Part shown: positions 22,809 through 34,726 of the stretch, in pieces
How the letters are laid out: every line of letters begins with the position of its first letter
Position numbering within the stretch: position 1 is the first letter of the stretch
From: Vermamoeba vermiformis
Lineage: Eukaryota; Tubulinea; Echinamoebida
DNA length: 64,000 nt
Assembly (NCBI GenBank): GCA_045837725.1
Contig: JBEWZL010000294.1
Coordinates: forward strand, 248,001-312,000
Direction of reading: 5' to 3'
Made by a program: the position numbers and the translations under genes
Notes under the pieces: generated by a model
The model's input: the letters and a program-made list of their open reading frames with translations, nothing else
Databases searched by the model: none
What the model was told of the DNA's origin: nothing

Positions 22809-23685
22809 TCATACAAACTTATAAATCTCGTGATAAATCTCGGCATTAAATTCTGAGAATTCCTGATTTAGAGCTGTACAGATAATAATGAGCCAAGGGA
22901 CCGTAACTTAAGCTACAATAATATTACTTACGTTTTCTAAATCAATAACAGTCGCAGGCGGCTCTACCTCGCTGTCCGAGTTGTATTCGGGCAGTTTGTC
23001 GAGGTTTCTGTTTGGCTGTTGCAAGTTTGACGCGGGCTAAAAACTATGTTAATACACACGCTCAATAGTTAAGAACATTATTACTCACCTCCCAAGAGCT
23101 GTTCTCTTCAGAACTGAGCTCTGCGTTCTCAAACTGGATGTCGTACTCGGTCGTGGTTTCAGCGCCAACAATGACTTTTTAAGCGTTAATACTTTCTATA
23201 TAATAAGCGCACTTCAGGTTACTTACAGTTACTAGGAACTTGCTTAGCTTTAACCAAATTCTTGACTTCCTCAGCTCCGAAACGATGCACAATGTCTGCC
23301 TTGTCGTTTTGATAGTCGCGTAACTCGACTAAAACAAGGTCATCCTGACAATAATATGAATAACATGTCTTGAATATAATTTTTGAGGCCTTACCTTGCG
23401 CACGTATTCCTTGCGCTGCATTTTTCCGCGTACCTTGCAGATGCGACTTTTGCCGTCGAGGAATAGGACTGAAAAGCAAGAATTAGTTATGAAATCACCA
23501 AGCTGTTCCTATTTTTAATTATCAATCGTACCATTAAAGCGTCCAGCTCCAAGTGCGGCTGTAACTCTTGCGTATTCTTGATCTTCGCTCTTTTCAAATT
23601 CTTTACCACGGATTAAATCAATGTCATTACGGCGAGCGCGTTTTCTTCGATTTCTTCCACCTGATCCTTTATTCTTTGAAGACAT
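22809..23685 (-). CDS. EIF1A: Translation initiation factor eIF1A
   Basis: Minus-strand exons start at 23685 with MSSKNKGSGGRNRRKRARR, the basic N-terminal tail of eIF1A. The OB-fold core follows: DQEYARVTAALGAGRFNG, LFLDGKSRICKVRGKMQRKEY, DDLVLVELRDYQNDKADIV, RFGAEEVKNLV. The acidic C-terminal tail continues through ETTTEYDIQFENAELSSEE, and probably to DSEVEPPATVIDLEN plus a last small exon ending at 22809 (least certain). eIF1A binds the 40S A-site and supports scanning and start-codon choice. The head-to-head gap to the F-box gene (about 540 bp, 23686-24225) holds no gene I can see and probably contains both promoters. Confidence 0.9.
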
Positions 23686-24225
23686 TTTGTTACTTGGTTC
23701 GACTTTTTGTTGCAGATTTGGTTGTTGAGTTCGGTATTCCCCATGCAAAGTAGAAACGGGTATCACTGCAGTGATCGAAGTTATGTTGAGTGTTGTTATG
23801 TTGCGCGAAGCTAACAAATTGACAAAAATCGGCGAAAATGGCGTTTTATGTTGTTCAGGACGCGTTTTGGTCACATCTGTTCTGATTTTTTTCGCTGAGA
23901 TTAGCAGGTCCTAAAACGAGAATCTTGCAATGCCCAAGTGAGTACATTGCTAGCGGACTGCCTCAGGCCCGGAAGCTCAATTATCCAGGTAAAGAATTTG
24001 CGATCTGTTTATTTTTTTGTCAATTAATTTCTTATTAGGCGCAATATGAAATATATAAATTCGACGTTCGTTTTATATGAGTTCCTCCTTGCACTTAATC
24101 ACCACTAGAAGAATTTTCCGAGTCCTGATGATCGTCACCTGACATTTTCATCTCCACAGCACGAGAACACCACACGTAACAGTAACATATTAGAACATAT
24201 TTAAGTAGTATATTTGGTTCGTAAA

Positions 24226-27200
24226 ATGTCATTTAGAGAAGCGTTGGAAGCAAACGATCTCGAGAAATTAAAAACTTTGGTGCAAGCCCTCGGTAAAAAT
24301 GAGCTGAAGAGCGCATTACTTGGTCAAAATATAGTGCCTAATTCAAATGAAATCACCATCGATGTTCAAGGTGGATCTGAGTCGTTATTCAACAAAGTAC
24401 GTAAAATTTAAGCGGCTTATTTTGAAGCTCAATTAATGTCAAATTTTTATTATAATAATATTAATGATTAATTAACAAACCTTAATTACTTTAGATTCTG
24501 CGATCCAACCCCGAATTTGCTTACAAAATATTATTTTTATTTTCACCAACGGACAGAAAAGAAATTTACCCTGATTTCGCTTGGAAGGACGTATTTAGTA
24601 AGTTCTTATGTAATATGTGAAATAATAGTCGTTAGCAATAATTTGGATCAGCTTTCGTACAACAGAAGAACAATCTGACGGCAGACAACAAGTTCAAATC
24701 GCACTTGACCGCCAAACAATTCGCAGAAAAAATACGACGAATATTTCCGGAGATTAAAAGCGAAGAGCTGGATTGCAATTCTTTTACAAACTTGAAGCAT
24801 TATCGAGCTGCGTTAACACTTGGCATGCCTTATACTCGTAAGTATATATAATCTATGACTATAAATGCTAATATCTTGCTCGTTCAGATGATTTTTTTAT
24901 CGGATCTCTCAAAACAAAGGTTTTCTCGAGTAACAATATCAACGACTTGCTACAATGGCTGATCCGCCACAAATATATGACGCGCAGTCCATTTACAGTG
25001 TCAGACCTTGCCCATCAATTGATTCACGGCAATAAGTACATCACCCGTACGATTTTAAAAGAATTTCCAAACTGCATTGAAGGTACATCCGGATCCAGAA
25101 AAAAAAATAATTAAAACTAACCTAGTTTATATTGATAGAAATTGATGATAAGGGCAATAATGTGCTGTACTACTGTGCAAAATCCTTAGAACGGTTCAGA
25201 TCCGTCCTTCGTCTGCTTGAAATTATTAGAAACACATTGTCATCGCAGAAATTAGTTGAAATGCTCGCTCATAAGTACGTAATTATCAATATAATAGTAT
25301 TATCCATTATATAATCTTATGGTTGCACTTGGGATCCGGATCTGGTCCAACCAAAAAACTCAAATGATACACCTTCAAATTTACGTTATTTTTAAATTAA
25401 TGTAATATCTGTGCTTATATATAATATTCATAGGTGCCAAGATGATCGATCTCCAGTACTTTTGTTAAGCCGTCATGCCACGAAACAATTTCAAAGTGTT
25501 CCCGTTGAATTTATTCGCGCGTACGGTGCAATCTTACACAGCAACAATACGAAAGACATTGCAACTATGGCGCAATACATTCTTGACTATGGCAAGGACA
25601 AGGCGCTGGAACTGTTGCTTCATTTGCAGTTAGGAATTAGTCCGCGGGAACTTCCGGAGTTCAAAGGCATTTTGCCACCGATGCAAAGAGATGCAAAGAC
25701 TGGTTTATTTTTCTTCGAATTTCCAAAAACAGAAATTGACAAGAAAAAACAAGCAGTTGAAGATGAGGGAGATAATGAAAGTCTTTTGGGTGGTCTGTTG
25801 AAGACTGTTGTCGATTTGTCCCGGCAATTATTTACATCCCATAAGTACGTCAATATTCTCCTCTTATATGCTGTTATAATTATAATATTTTTTCAGGCCT
25901 GATCCGGATGTCGGATTGGATGCAGATCAACCGGCATACATTCTGGACTTGCCCGACGAACTGTTACTACTGGTATCCCTATACTTACCACCTGTCGATG
26001 CGTTTGACTATTTAACGAGCTGCAAACGATTGGCGAAGTGCCTGCAAAGTGACCGGCACGAGCACTACTGGCGTGATTATTGTCAACGACATTTTTTCCC
26101 GCGCAAATTGACAGGCTCGTGGAAGAAACAATTCTTGGGCGAAACTCGGTACGTTTTATTTCCAAATAAGGAAATCGTAATTCTTTCACGACAATTACCT
26201 TTTGCATCAAAAATCTATTGTTTTGTTTCTAATAATTTTTATTTGCAGTGGAGTAGTTAACTGGCGCACGAACAAGTGTCGCAAATTGACCGTGCCGGAG
26301 CTAGGTCCGACAAGTCAACCTCTGTTGATGGACGAGAACTGGCTGTATTTATCAGAGAATTATTCCGCTCCTCGGCTGTGGAACTGTCACTCGCAAAGAA
26401 TTGAATTCCGCGGCACATCACCAGCACATTTGCAGCCTGCAGCCATGCTGAGCAGTTACAATCACAATGAAATTCCGCCGGTCATTGTTTACGAGGGCTG
26501 GCAGCCGCGGAATTACAAAGTAATGCGCGGAGAAACTGTCGCGGAGTTACCCAACTTAACGGACGTTTACAAAACTCGTCCTTTTTCTTACCGAGGATTT
26601 TCGGTCATGCCGATCGATCACCGCGTAGTGCTCTCTGAAAGTAAGAACAATTATTTCACAGCACTTATATGACATTAGCTTACGATAATAATGTTTGTTT
26701 AAAAATTACAAGTCACCTGCAATTAATTACAGATGAAGACTGAATGACACTTTGACACTTTTTGACATTTCCTTTTATAGAATCCATGCTGTATGACGTC
26801 GAACAAGACCGCGTGTTAAATCAATTGGCCGAAGAGCCGCCAACAGAATCGGCGCACGCGTACAATCCGTTCAACAAGACCATCCTGCGCACTACTCCGG
26901 ACGGAGTGGAGATCTACAGCTTGGACTATAAATTGTTGCAAAGCATCGACCACCCAACCTGGTACTCTCCCCCTGTAAAAGTGCTGCAAATGATCGATGA
27001 ATACACTTTCCTATTCGTCGTGCAAGGCAATCTCTTCACGAGCTCTATTTACGACATTAGAAATGGCAAATCAGTTTTGTCCGTTGACAACATGTTCAGG
27101 GTAAGTGTTGGTTACCAAATATGGAAATTTTGATGTTGGTTATTACAACATTTTCCTAATGTGCTGCACTTCATTAACTTGGCATACAATTTAGTTTCAC

Positions 27201-27395
27201 GACGCAGTGGTCCAATCACCGCACAGACTCGTATTCAGATCGGCAAGAGCACCGCTCATGGCCTCATGGAACTTGCGGACCAGACAAATTGAGTGGGTTG
27301 AGTGCACGGAGCAGTATCCGAAGTGCATCAACTCGCGGTACTTGGTCAGCGTCTTTGCAGGCCAGGTGGAGATTAGAGACTATTGCACCAACTAG
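24226..27395 (+). CDS. F-box protein with helical N-terminus and beta-propeller-like C-terminus
   Basis: Starts at the ATG of MSFREALEANDLEKLKTLV (an ankyrin-like helical opening) and spans about ten exons. The F-box is at 25950-26090: LDLPDELLLLVSLYLPP..DYLTSCKRLAK..YWRDYCQRHF. It would dock on Skp1 in an SCF ubiquitin ligase. Beyond it are blade-like segments (VNWRTNKCRKLTVPELGP; DVEQDRVLNQLAEEP; SWNLRTRQIEWVECTEQYPKC) typical of a WD40/kelch-like substrate-binding propeller, though no canonical WD is seen. The gene ends ...EIRDYCTN at 27395. Introns at about 26150 and 27102 carry CArG palindromes (CCAAATAAGG 26162-26171, CCAAATATGG 27115-27124). Confidence 0.7.
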
Positions 27396-27516
27396 ATCTA
27401 CGAGTAACGCACATTGTAATTAAACGAATAGTTTTGTCTGAATGCGACACTAATGAACGGTCAACTATGTACATTGGTTTATTTTTGTTTTTGCTTTGGC
27501 ACATCCCCAACTGTTT

Positions 27517-30088
27517 TTAATCGACATCGTGCAGCGAATTCGGATCAAAATCACTATGATCGTGCTGACTATTATTCTGAGCGTTATTGCCATTGTTGTC
27601 ATTAACATTCATCGTGATATTGACCGAATAAGGACCATGAGGCTGCTGCTGTCCGGAGCTAAAATTGAACATAGGGCCACTGTTGCTCGTTGGCCCGAAA
27701 TGGTAAGAGGTGCCTGGCAGTAGTGTTTCGAATTGGTAGCGGGTCATATTGGGATTGAACGGCTGATCAAAATTGAACTGAAATCCGCCTTGATCATTTG
27801 TTCGCGGGCCTTGAGACTGTTGCACCAGCTGTGGATTGGGAGCGAATGAGAATGGTGGACTGGAGTGGACTATACAACATAAAATTAGTTGCTGATCGGT
27901 TGATCGGATCAGATCCGACGTACCTTCATGGTCATCCTCTCCATCATCAAAATACTCGTCGTCATCAACATCGTCGTCACTATCCTCTTCATCGTGCTCG
28001 TGTTGATGCAGGTAATTAGACATGATCGCATTGGTCAAATTGGCCATCAAAAATCGTTGGAGCCGCTCTCGCCGTTCAGGTGTCTGTTGCTCCGAATCGC
28101 TTGAAATTTCCTCGACTTCGTGATCTTCCTCGTCACTATTGGATAGCCAAATATGGTTAGTATTGCCTAATTAGGAAAGTCATACGTGTAGCGCAAACAT
28201 ACCCGCTCTCGTCATCAGACCACACGAGTGGTGGCACGTCCACAGGTTTGTTGATGTCCACTTCATAGTCCTCGTTGTACTCCTCTTGGTCTCGGTCCAC
28301 GCGCCGTCTCTTGCGGCCAGGAGCGCTCGAGGACGAGCTGTGCAAGTGGTGCGAGACCGTGGGACTAGCGCCGCCTCGCATGAACGGTGACTCTTGGCGC
28401 AGTGAAGACGAAGCACTGCTCGGCTGACTCGTGCGCTGAGGGATCGGATGGTTGCTGAGATGTTCTACGAGTGCGTTGTGGAACGCGTTGACCAAGTGAT
28501 CGTGCTCAGTCATCTCTTCGTCTTCGTCCTCATCCTCGCTCAACTCGTCGTACTCGCCGTCACTGTCCTCGTCTGTACTGAATCCATGTTCCGCGTGATG
28601 AGCACAGCACGTGGGCCTTGAGCCGTGAACAGGACACGTGAGATTTCGTGGCGGGAAAATTTGTCTGAAGCCCAATTCTTCTTCGTCATCGCTCTCCTCT
28701 TCGGAGGTCAGCTCCGGCAAATCTTCTTCGTCATTCCCCTCGACAGGTCTCGTTCGCGATGAATTTCTTGGTCCCTCGTCTTCATCGTCACTTTCAATCA
28801 AAATGGGCATGTCCTCGTCAGATCCACCGACTTCGATGGTGTTGCTATTATTGCCCTCACTACTGTTACGGTTTCTAACGTTGTGTCTGTGAGCCAAGAG
28901 CGCATTTAAAAGACTCGGATTATTGAAGATTTGTTGGGCAGCGGAATTATTGGTTGGATTTTGCGGAGGTTCATCGTCATCAATATCTTCAACCAGGGCC
29001 GGCATATCATCTTCATCGTTATTATTATTATTGCCACTGTTATTTTTATTGTCCTTATTTGGTCTGTTCTTGGGTGACTTGCTCTTATTGCCGTTCCAAA
29101 TATCATTAAATTTTTTGTCGTCACGTTTTCCATCACCATCACCATTGTTATTTCCATCGCCCATTAATGCAGGCAAAATATCGTTGAATTCATTTCTGTT
29201 TGATTTTTTGAATTTATCGTCCACGTAGCCATCGTCAAGTTTGCGTCGTTTGTTCGGCGAAGCGGATTCGTTAATCTCGGCCTCATCTTCGTGCTGAGAC
29301 TCGTCTCGGCGTCTAATTACACCTTTGCGTTCAATAGGCACCAACTTGTTCTTTGCAGCTGCGATGAGGAGCACTGGATCCATCGCATTAGCGCGGTCGT
29401 TGATGATAAAATCATCCTCGAAGAAATCCATCATCATCTCGTCACCCGATTCAGCGCTCTCATCGTAATTCTCGTCGTGGTTGTGACCTACACGCGGTAA
29501 TCCGTCGCTGTATTCTTCGTCTTCACCGTTATTTGCAGGCTCATCGTCATCTTCTTCGCCATAAGGACTAAGAAAATTTTTAAAATTTTAGTAAGCTCTT
29601 AAATTTGATTATATGGTGGGGCATATGTTTAATATAATACTGTTAACTTACTCAAAAATAGTTGGACCCTCTTCGTACTCATAATTCTCCATGTCAGATT
29701 CGTCAGCTGAATCCTCATCGTCTTCACCTTCCTCGTCATCATCGTCGTCACCCTCTTCTTCATTATTACCGGTTGCTTCACCTGTACTTTGAATGCCTTG
29801 TTGTGCTTGCAATCTTCCTATAAGATTCAGAAGGAAATCTGCTCCTTCGTCCGAACGCGAGGATTGAGCGCCTAATTATTTTTAAATATTAATATAAGTA
29901 ATATCATAAAGATTGAAGAATTTTAGAAAATAAAGAAACTGTCAGAATAAGCTAATAATTTTCTACGAATAGATCTGACCCGAGAAAAATGTTATTATTG
30001 TGCTCTCCCTTTTAGTTTACATACCATATATAAATAAATAGAGAAATACTAAAAGTATTCTCGAAACTTGTAGAGATCCGGATTTCAT
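27517..30088 (-). CDS. Predicted secreted, very acidic repeat protein
   Basis: Exon 1 (30088-30025) encodes a convincing signal peptide, MKSGSLQVSRILLVFLYLFI, joined in phase to YGAQSSRSDEGADFLL. The mature protein is Asp/Glu/Asn-rich. It contains a recurring motif, acidic-(M/L/V)P-x-L-x-acidic run: NDILPALMG, DDMPALVEDIDDD, DEDMPILIESDDED, EEDLPELTSEEE, VPPLVWSDDES. A Cys/His cluster (CPVHGSRPTCCAHHAEH, about 28600) and several KRRR/KRRK stretches also occur. The C-terminus is Asn/Gln-rich, ending DPNSLHDVD. The intron at about 28138-28200 holds two adjacent CArG decamers (28147-28156, 28166-28175). Function unknown. The nuclear-looking basic motifs and signal peptide conflict, so localisation is unsure. 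Confidence 0.65.
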
Positions 30089-30505
30089 AGTTTTGTTGTA
30101 TCCGCTGTCCTTCTTATTCTTCCTCAATATTATGTAGCAATACAACTAACACAATATTGTTATTATTAAGTATTGTGGTGCTTGTCTTTTGCGGAACAAC
30201 TGAATTGAATTTTTTGCGCGGGGATCAGGTTTGTAACTTTTTTTCTGAAGTTCAGAACAATTGCTGTTTAACAAAAGATGGAGATATTCCTCTTGTGAAT
30301 ATGAACGACAGGATCTTAGATTGTTTATGTTTTTAAGTTGTTCCTTCGAATCTCGCTGAATTTTTGGTTTCCAATAGGAACGGTGTTTACTAAACTGGAA
30401 AAAACGTTGAAAATAACGCTATTAAATACTCCGCCGCACTGAATATAAATAGCGATGGTAGCATAAGTTAATAATCAATAACAACAGCACACAACAAAAG
30501 AAATA
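30089..30505. other. Intergenic region, possible left end of a transposon-like block
   Basis: No gene seen. Contains GGAACAACT (30192-30200) and its inverse AGTTGTTCC (30337-30345); GGAACAACT also occurs at 35068-35076 on the far side of the transposase-like gene. ATACTCCGCCG (30426-30436) and AGCGATGGTAGCAT (30451-30464) have close inverted counterparts at 34953-34980. Confidence 0.3.
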
Positions 30506-31270
30506 ATGCAAGCCCGACCAAGAAACCTCCCTCGCCGCCAAGCTACTCCCGCTAAACTATTACCTGGCTACGTTCGTCCCTCTCAAGTTGCCCGACAAAG
30601 ACCAGCTACTGTGACTGTCATTCGTAAATCCAACAAGCGCCGCCAGGTCGTCCGAAATACAAATCCAGTTCCTCGCCGCCACTATTCGGAAAGGACCGTT
30701 CATATAATGCACGAAGCTGGTGTACTGCGCTCATTCGAGCGCCCCGAAGGCGACGTATTTGCCAACAACTGCGTATCCGAGACTCGTTCGAGGATCTGCG
30801 GAGAAATTCACAATAGGCTGAAATGGCGGGCCTCTCGCAAGTGTTCGGTCAATATGTGGGTAAGAATTGATACTCATATGAAAGCGGAGTGAATTTTGAA
30901 CTAATATTTTTAGATCACCAAACCGATCTTCGCCAATTTGATTTTCCGCAAGTGTGGTGAAGACCACTTTCGTTGGACAATTACCAAAACCAAACATAAA
31001 CGTGGGGTGGTGACTCCATCCAAAACGATTGTCCGCATAGCTCTCTCAAGCCGTGAATTTATCAACATCTTCGGTTTTGGTTCAGATGTAAAGCGGGACA
31101 CTGACGAAAACAAGCGTATGTACGTTGCAAAAATATTCAACGAAGAAGATGACGTTGTGCGCATCAGCTACTGTTTGACCAGTGGATCACTGCGCATTCG
31201 CTTTGGCTTCAAATTTTTTCAGCTTTGTATCGATTCTGTAACTGGTTTAATGGATTATTTGGAGATGTAA
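30506..31270 (+). CDS. 236-aa protein with Arg-rich N-terminal arm
   Basis: Two exons in phase (30506-30859, 30914-31270). Residues 1-65 are strongly basic (NLPRRQATPAKLLP, IRKSNKRRQVVRN). The rest reads as a beta-rich fold (ITKPIFANLIFRKCGEDHF, TPSKTIVRIALSSREFINI, GSLRIRFGFKFFQLCIDSV). No family recognised. It lies upstream of the dioxygenase gene on the same strand, 214 bp away, and may belong to the same transposon-like block. The basic arm suggests nucleic-acid binding, which is inference only. Confidence 0.55.
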
Positions 31271-31483
31271 TTTTCCTAATTATATATTACTTTAAAAATT
31301 AAAGTTTTTAAGCGAGTGATGTTGGATGTAATCAGCGCTTGGTGACCCAAAATAAAAAAAGTTGTTAAATCGAGACGTTTTAATTTTTATGAATAGTTGC
31401 CTATGCCACAAATCAAGTTTACTCTTTAGTTTCGTTAAAAATATTACACATGTAAAGAAAAAAATTTTTTCGCACCAGATCTC

Positions 31484-32580
31484 ATGCCAATCCGTATGGA
31501 GGAGGTCACATGGCAAGACCGCGCTGATCGGCGCACTATTAAAGTTGACTATGACAAAAAACAAGAACATACCAAGGACATGGAACCAATACCAGTAGAA
31601 GAAGCAGATTTGTTTGAGACGATCACCCGAAGGTAAAGTATTGCAATTATACGGAATTTTATTACGGAGCAGGATATTACAGATATCATTTAGATTCGTG
31701 TATAGCAATAATTGACGCGTAAATTTAATAATTATAAATATAATTTCTAATCGATTAAATTTTAATAGTACTCAGTTCAAAGACCAGTACGGAGATACAG
31801 TAATTAGATACGAAACGGACAATGCCGTCAAAAAAGAACTGCGAAATTCGTTGTGGAAAACTACGAGCACTTTGGTAAAGAACGGGGTTAAGACATCCCT
31901 TAAAAATACCACAAGCCTCCACGGCGGCAAGTGGTGCCGATACAAGAAGAACTCTCCGATCTTTTTGTCACGCGATGGCCAGTCTATCCTTAACTTTGCC
32001 AAACGCTCAAGGTTTCCGTCGTTTTTTCACAATGCACTAAATCGACAAGTGTTTGACCTGGTGGACTGGTGGCTGCAGCGCATCAACAATGAATTGTATG
32101 AGAGCTATTGTAAGATCGAAGTTGGAGAGCGGCTTGTTTGCAAGTCGTACTTGATGTGCGTGATTAACTTCGAACTGAGCGGTCCGCACTATGATAAAAT
32201 GGCACGTAATTACATTTGAAGACGCATAATAAGTAATAACTGACGTATTATAGGACGAAATTGAAGGACTCTGCTGTGTAATTCCTTTTGGATCTCCAGA
32301 TCGCTCATGGACAGGAGGAGATCTAGTGTTCCGTGACCTCAAGCTACGATTCCCAATGAAACCAGGAGATATAATTTTCTTTCGATCTCGAGAGCTATTG
32401 CACGAGAATTTGCCCGCCGAAGGTGAACGACGGTCTCTCGTGCTCACAACAGATCATAACTCATTTAAATCACCTGGACAGCAAGTGCAACGAATTTATA
32501 AACATTCTCCTCATCTGAATATTAATGTCGATGATGACTGGGATGAAGTGGATGAGGACGATATGGATTTGGAATTTTAA
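31484..32580 (+). CDS. 2-oxoglutarate/Fe(II)-dependent dioxygenase
   Basis: Three exons (31484-31632, 31769-32201, 32254-32580) give 302 aa. The second junction stays in frame only with a GC donor (ATG|GCACGT); the nearest GT would shift the frame. The Fe(II) facial triad is visible: HYD at 190-192 (GPHYDKM) and the distal His at 244 (ELLHENLP), followed by the 2OG-binding Arg about ten residues on (GERRSLVL). WTGGDLVFRD and MKPGDIIFFRSRE fit the double-stranded beta-helix. The C-terminus is acidic. This style of 2OG oxygenase is known in fungi and other protists, including the TET/JBP-type enzymes carried by some DNA transposons. Substrate (DNA base, RNA or protein) cannot be told. Stops 57 bp from the convergent transposase-like gene. 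Confidence 0.7.
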
Positions 32581-32637
32581 TTTTTAATAACGTTTATTTA
32601 TTTTCAAAAAATATACAAATAATAGATTGAAACTACA

Positions 32638-34726
32638 CTATCGAAATAAAGTGCCATTTTCGTCAAAATACTCACGATCTTCATTTTCTTCGTCAAATCT
32701 GAAAGAATCAAAAACACTTTGAATATTAGTCTCTGTCTGCACGTAATTATCTTCCATTATCGTGTACTCCTCTGCTATTGCTTGGTTATTTTCTACTAAC
32801 GGTACTTCATTTTCAACAATTTCTTCGTATTGATCTGCGCTCTTTTTGGCAATTCTCTTTGGCTGTTTGGGGCCAAACCTTCCTCGCACTTGTTGTGCTG
32901 ATCTATTTGAACGTTTGGATTTTGTTTGTCTTCGTTTTGCCGGAGCTCTTTTTCGTGGTTTTGCTGCAACGCTAGATCTCCGTTTTTTTGGTTTGTTCTG
33001 TCTGGTTATCTTTCGATTAAGCAGGTTATTTAGTTCAACCATTAAATCAAGCTCAATAGCTAACTTATATCTTGCGTAAAAGTTCAACATTAATTGTTCG
33101 GTGAGGTACAGATCGCCCAAACCTCCTCCATGATTTGTGGCCCGACTTTCAATGGCTCTATGTAATCGATTCGCATACTCAAATCCTTGTTGAGAATATT
33201 TGCCAATTGAGCCCACCACATTCACAAGATCTACAACGTGGCAGAATAATACATGTAGGTACGGAGTTAAAAATGATTTGAAAGTAAGAGGCCACCATTT
33301 TTTCATTGTTGATATTGCTTCACTAAGAATATGTACTTGAGTGTAGGTCAGATCTTGTTGTAAGGAAATTAATCGGTAGATCACTGACCAACTATTTAGA
33401 ATTAAGATGACTCGATTCCTTTTGGTAGAACTAACCCAACTACTAATTCTATCAATAGCTACCGTATTTGGAGTTGTTGAATTTAATTGTGAAATTAATG
33501 ATTCGTCGTCAGATGCAAGATCTTCCGCCAATATTTCTCTGACTCCATTACCATTAATTGCAGCCGTTAAACTATCCTTATCTCTTCTAATTGTCCCATA
33601 TTTATATTCTTTGAATTTATCGGCTATTTCGTCGATTTTGGTTGGGATGAGATCTAAAATTGTTCCAATTACGATTCTTTCAGTCACTCTCATGCCCATG
33701 TGCAAACAACAAAATATCCAATCCGTAGACGCAATGTCCAATCCAGGAATTGTTTCTCTGGCTATGACGCCGTCGTTGTTTTCAATTTGAATATCGCAAG
33801 ATCTCTTGTTACAATACGGGCAAAATTCTAGTTCTGAATTATCACACCATTGTAAGCCACTACATTTCCATAATGAAACAAAATCAGACCCCATTTTGAT
33901 TTTTAAGTTGTAGGATTTTTGTTCATCCGTCTCTTTCGCTCGAAAATTCATAGTTTTCAGTTGGCACAGTTTTCGTAGCGTATTATTTGCAGTGGTGCGT
34001 GCCTCTTTTTCCGAGCATTGGAGAATAGATAGAGGAAAAGTACTGAATCCAGATTGCGCAGGTAGCTTCAAATTCAGCGGAACAATTCCGATAAGCACTT
34101 CATTAGTTCCATTATTAGGTCGACCGTCAAGACTAAACTTAAATTCAATGTCGTTAGGGATAGGGCTATCAGGGAAGGCAGAACAATGGATGCGACAAAT
34201 CATCTGCAAAACTTTCTCTTCTTCGACAGTACATGAAAAATACTTTTCATCGGAAGTTAGCGCCAACTCTGTAATTAGCTCCTCGTTAACCTCTCTTCTC
34301 ATGTTACGAATTGCGTCAATTGATGGCAACGCCAATTTTAATCCACCAATTGCTCTGATCATTCGATAAGCTTTATCGGGTAACATTCCCTCTAGTTTGG
34401 CTAACAGGATCTATGGTATGATTAGCGCGATATAATAACGTGAGTAGAAAATGACTTACTCGGCGCAACCGTCTCACATCCCGCCGCTTTCGAAAAACCG
34501 GCATTTTTGTTAATTTGTGGGCAATAATTTGCTTTCTTAGCCTTGCTTTCATTATCTTAACAAATTCTAGAGCACTTTTCTCAAGACAGATAGCAATCTG
34601 CTCATCTGTGACAGCGTGCGCTTCTTTAATTGAATTTATCATGTCCGTAATTATTGGCGTTAATCTTGTATTTCGGTAACTCTCTGTTAATAGGTCACCT
34701 ATGTTTTTTGTGTTGTGGTTCACCAT
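32638..34726 (-). CDS. Transposase-like protein of a DNA-transposon-associated family
   Basis: Two exons (34726-34460, 34410-32638), 679 aa, starting MVNHNTKNIGDLL; no breaks seen. Exon 2 holds a cysteine cluster (EFCPYCNKRSCD), then FCCLHMGMRVTERIVIGTI, and then a block KWWPLTFKSFLTPYLHVLFC..GKYSQQGFEYANR..NHGGG. That block resembles one I know from abundant transposon-linked proteins of animals, fungi and protists (H-V..h...G-x-h-x-x-hSQQGhE). The C-terminus is highly basic (RKRAPAKRRQTKSKRSNR), as in DNA-binding proteins. Catalytic acids cannot be assigned with confidence. Convergent with, and 57 bp from, the 2OG dioxygenase gene. Confidence 0.55.
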
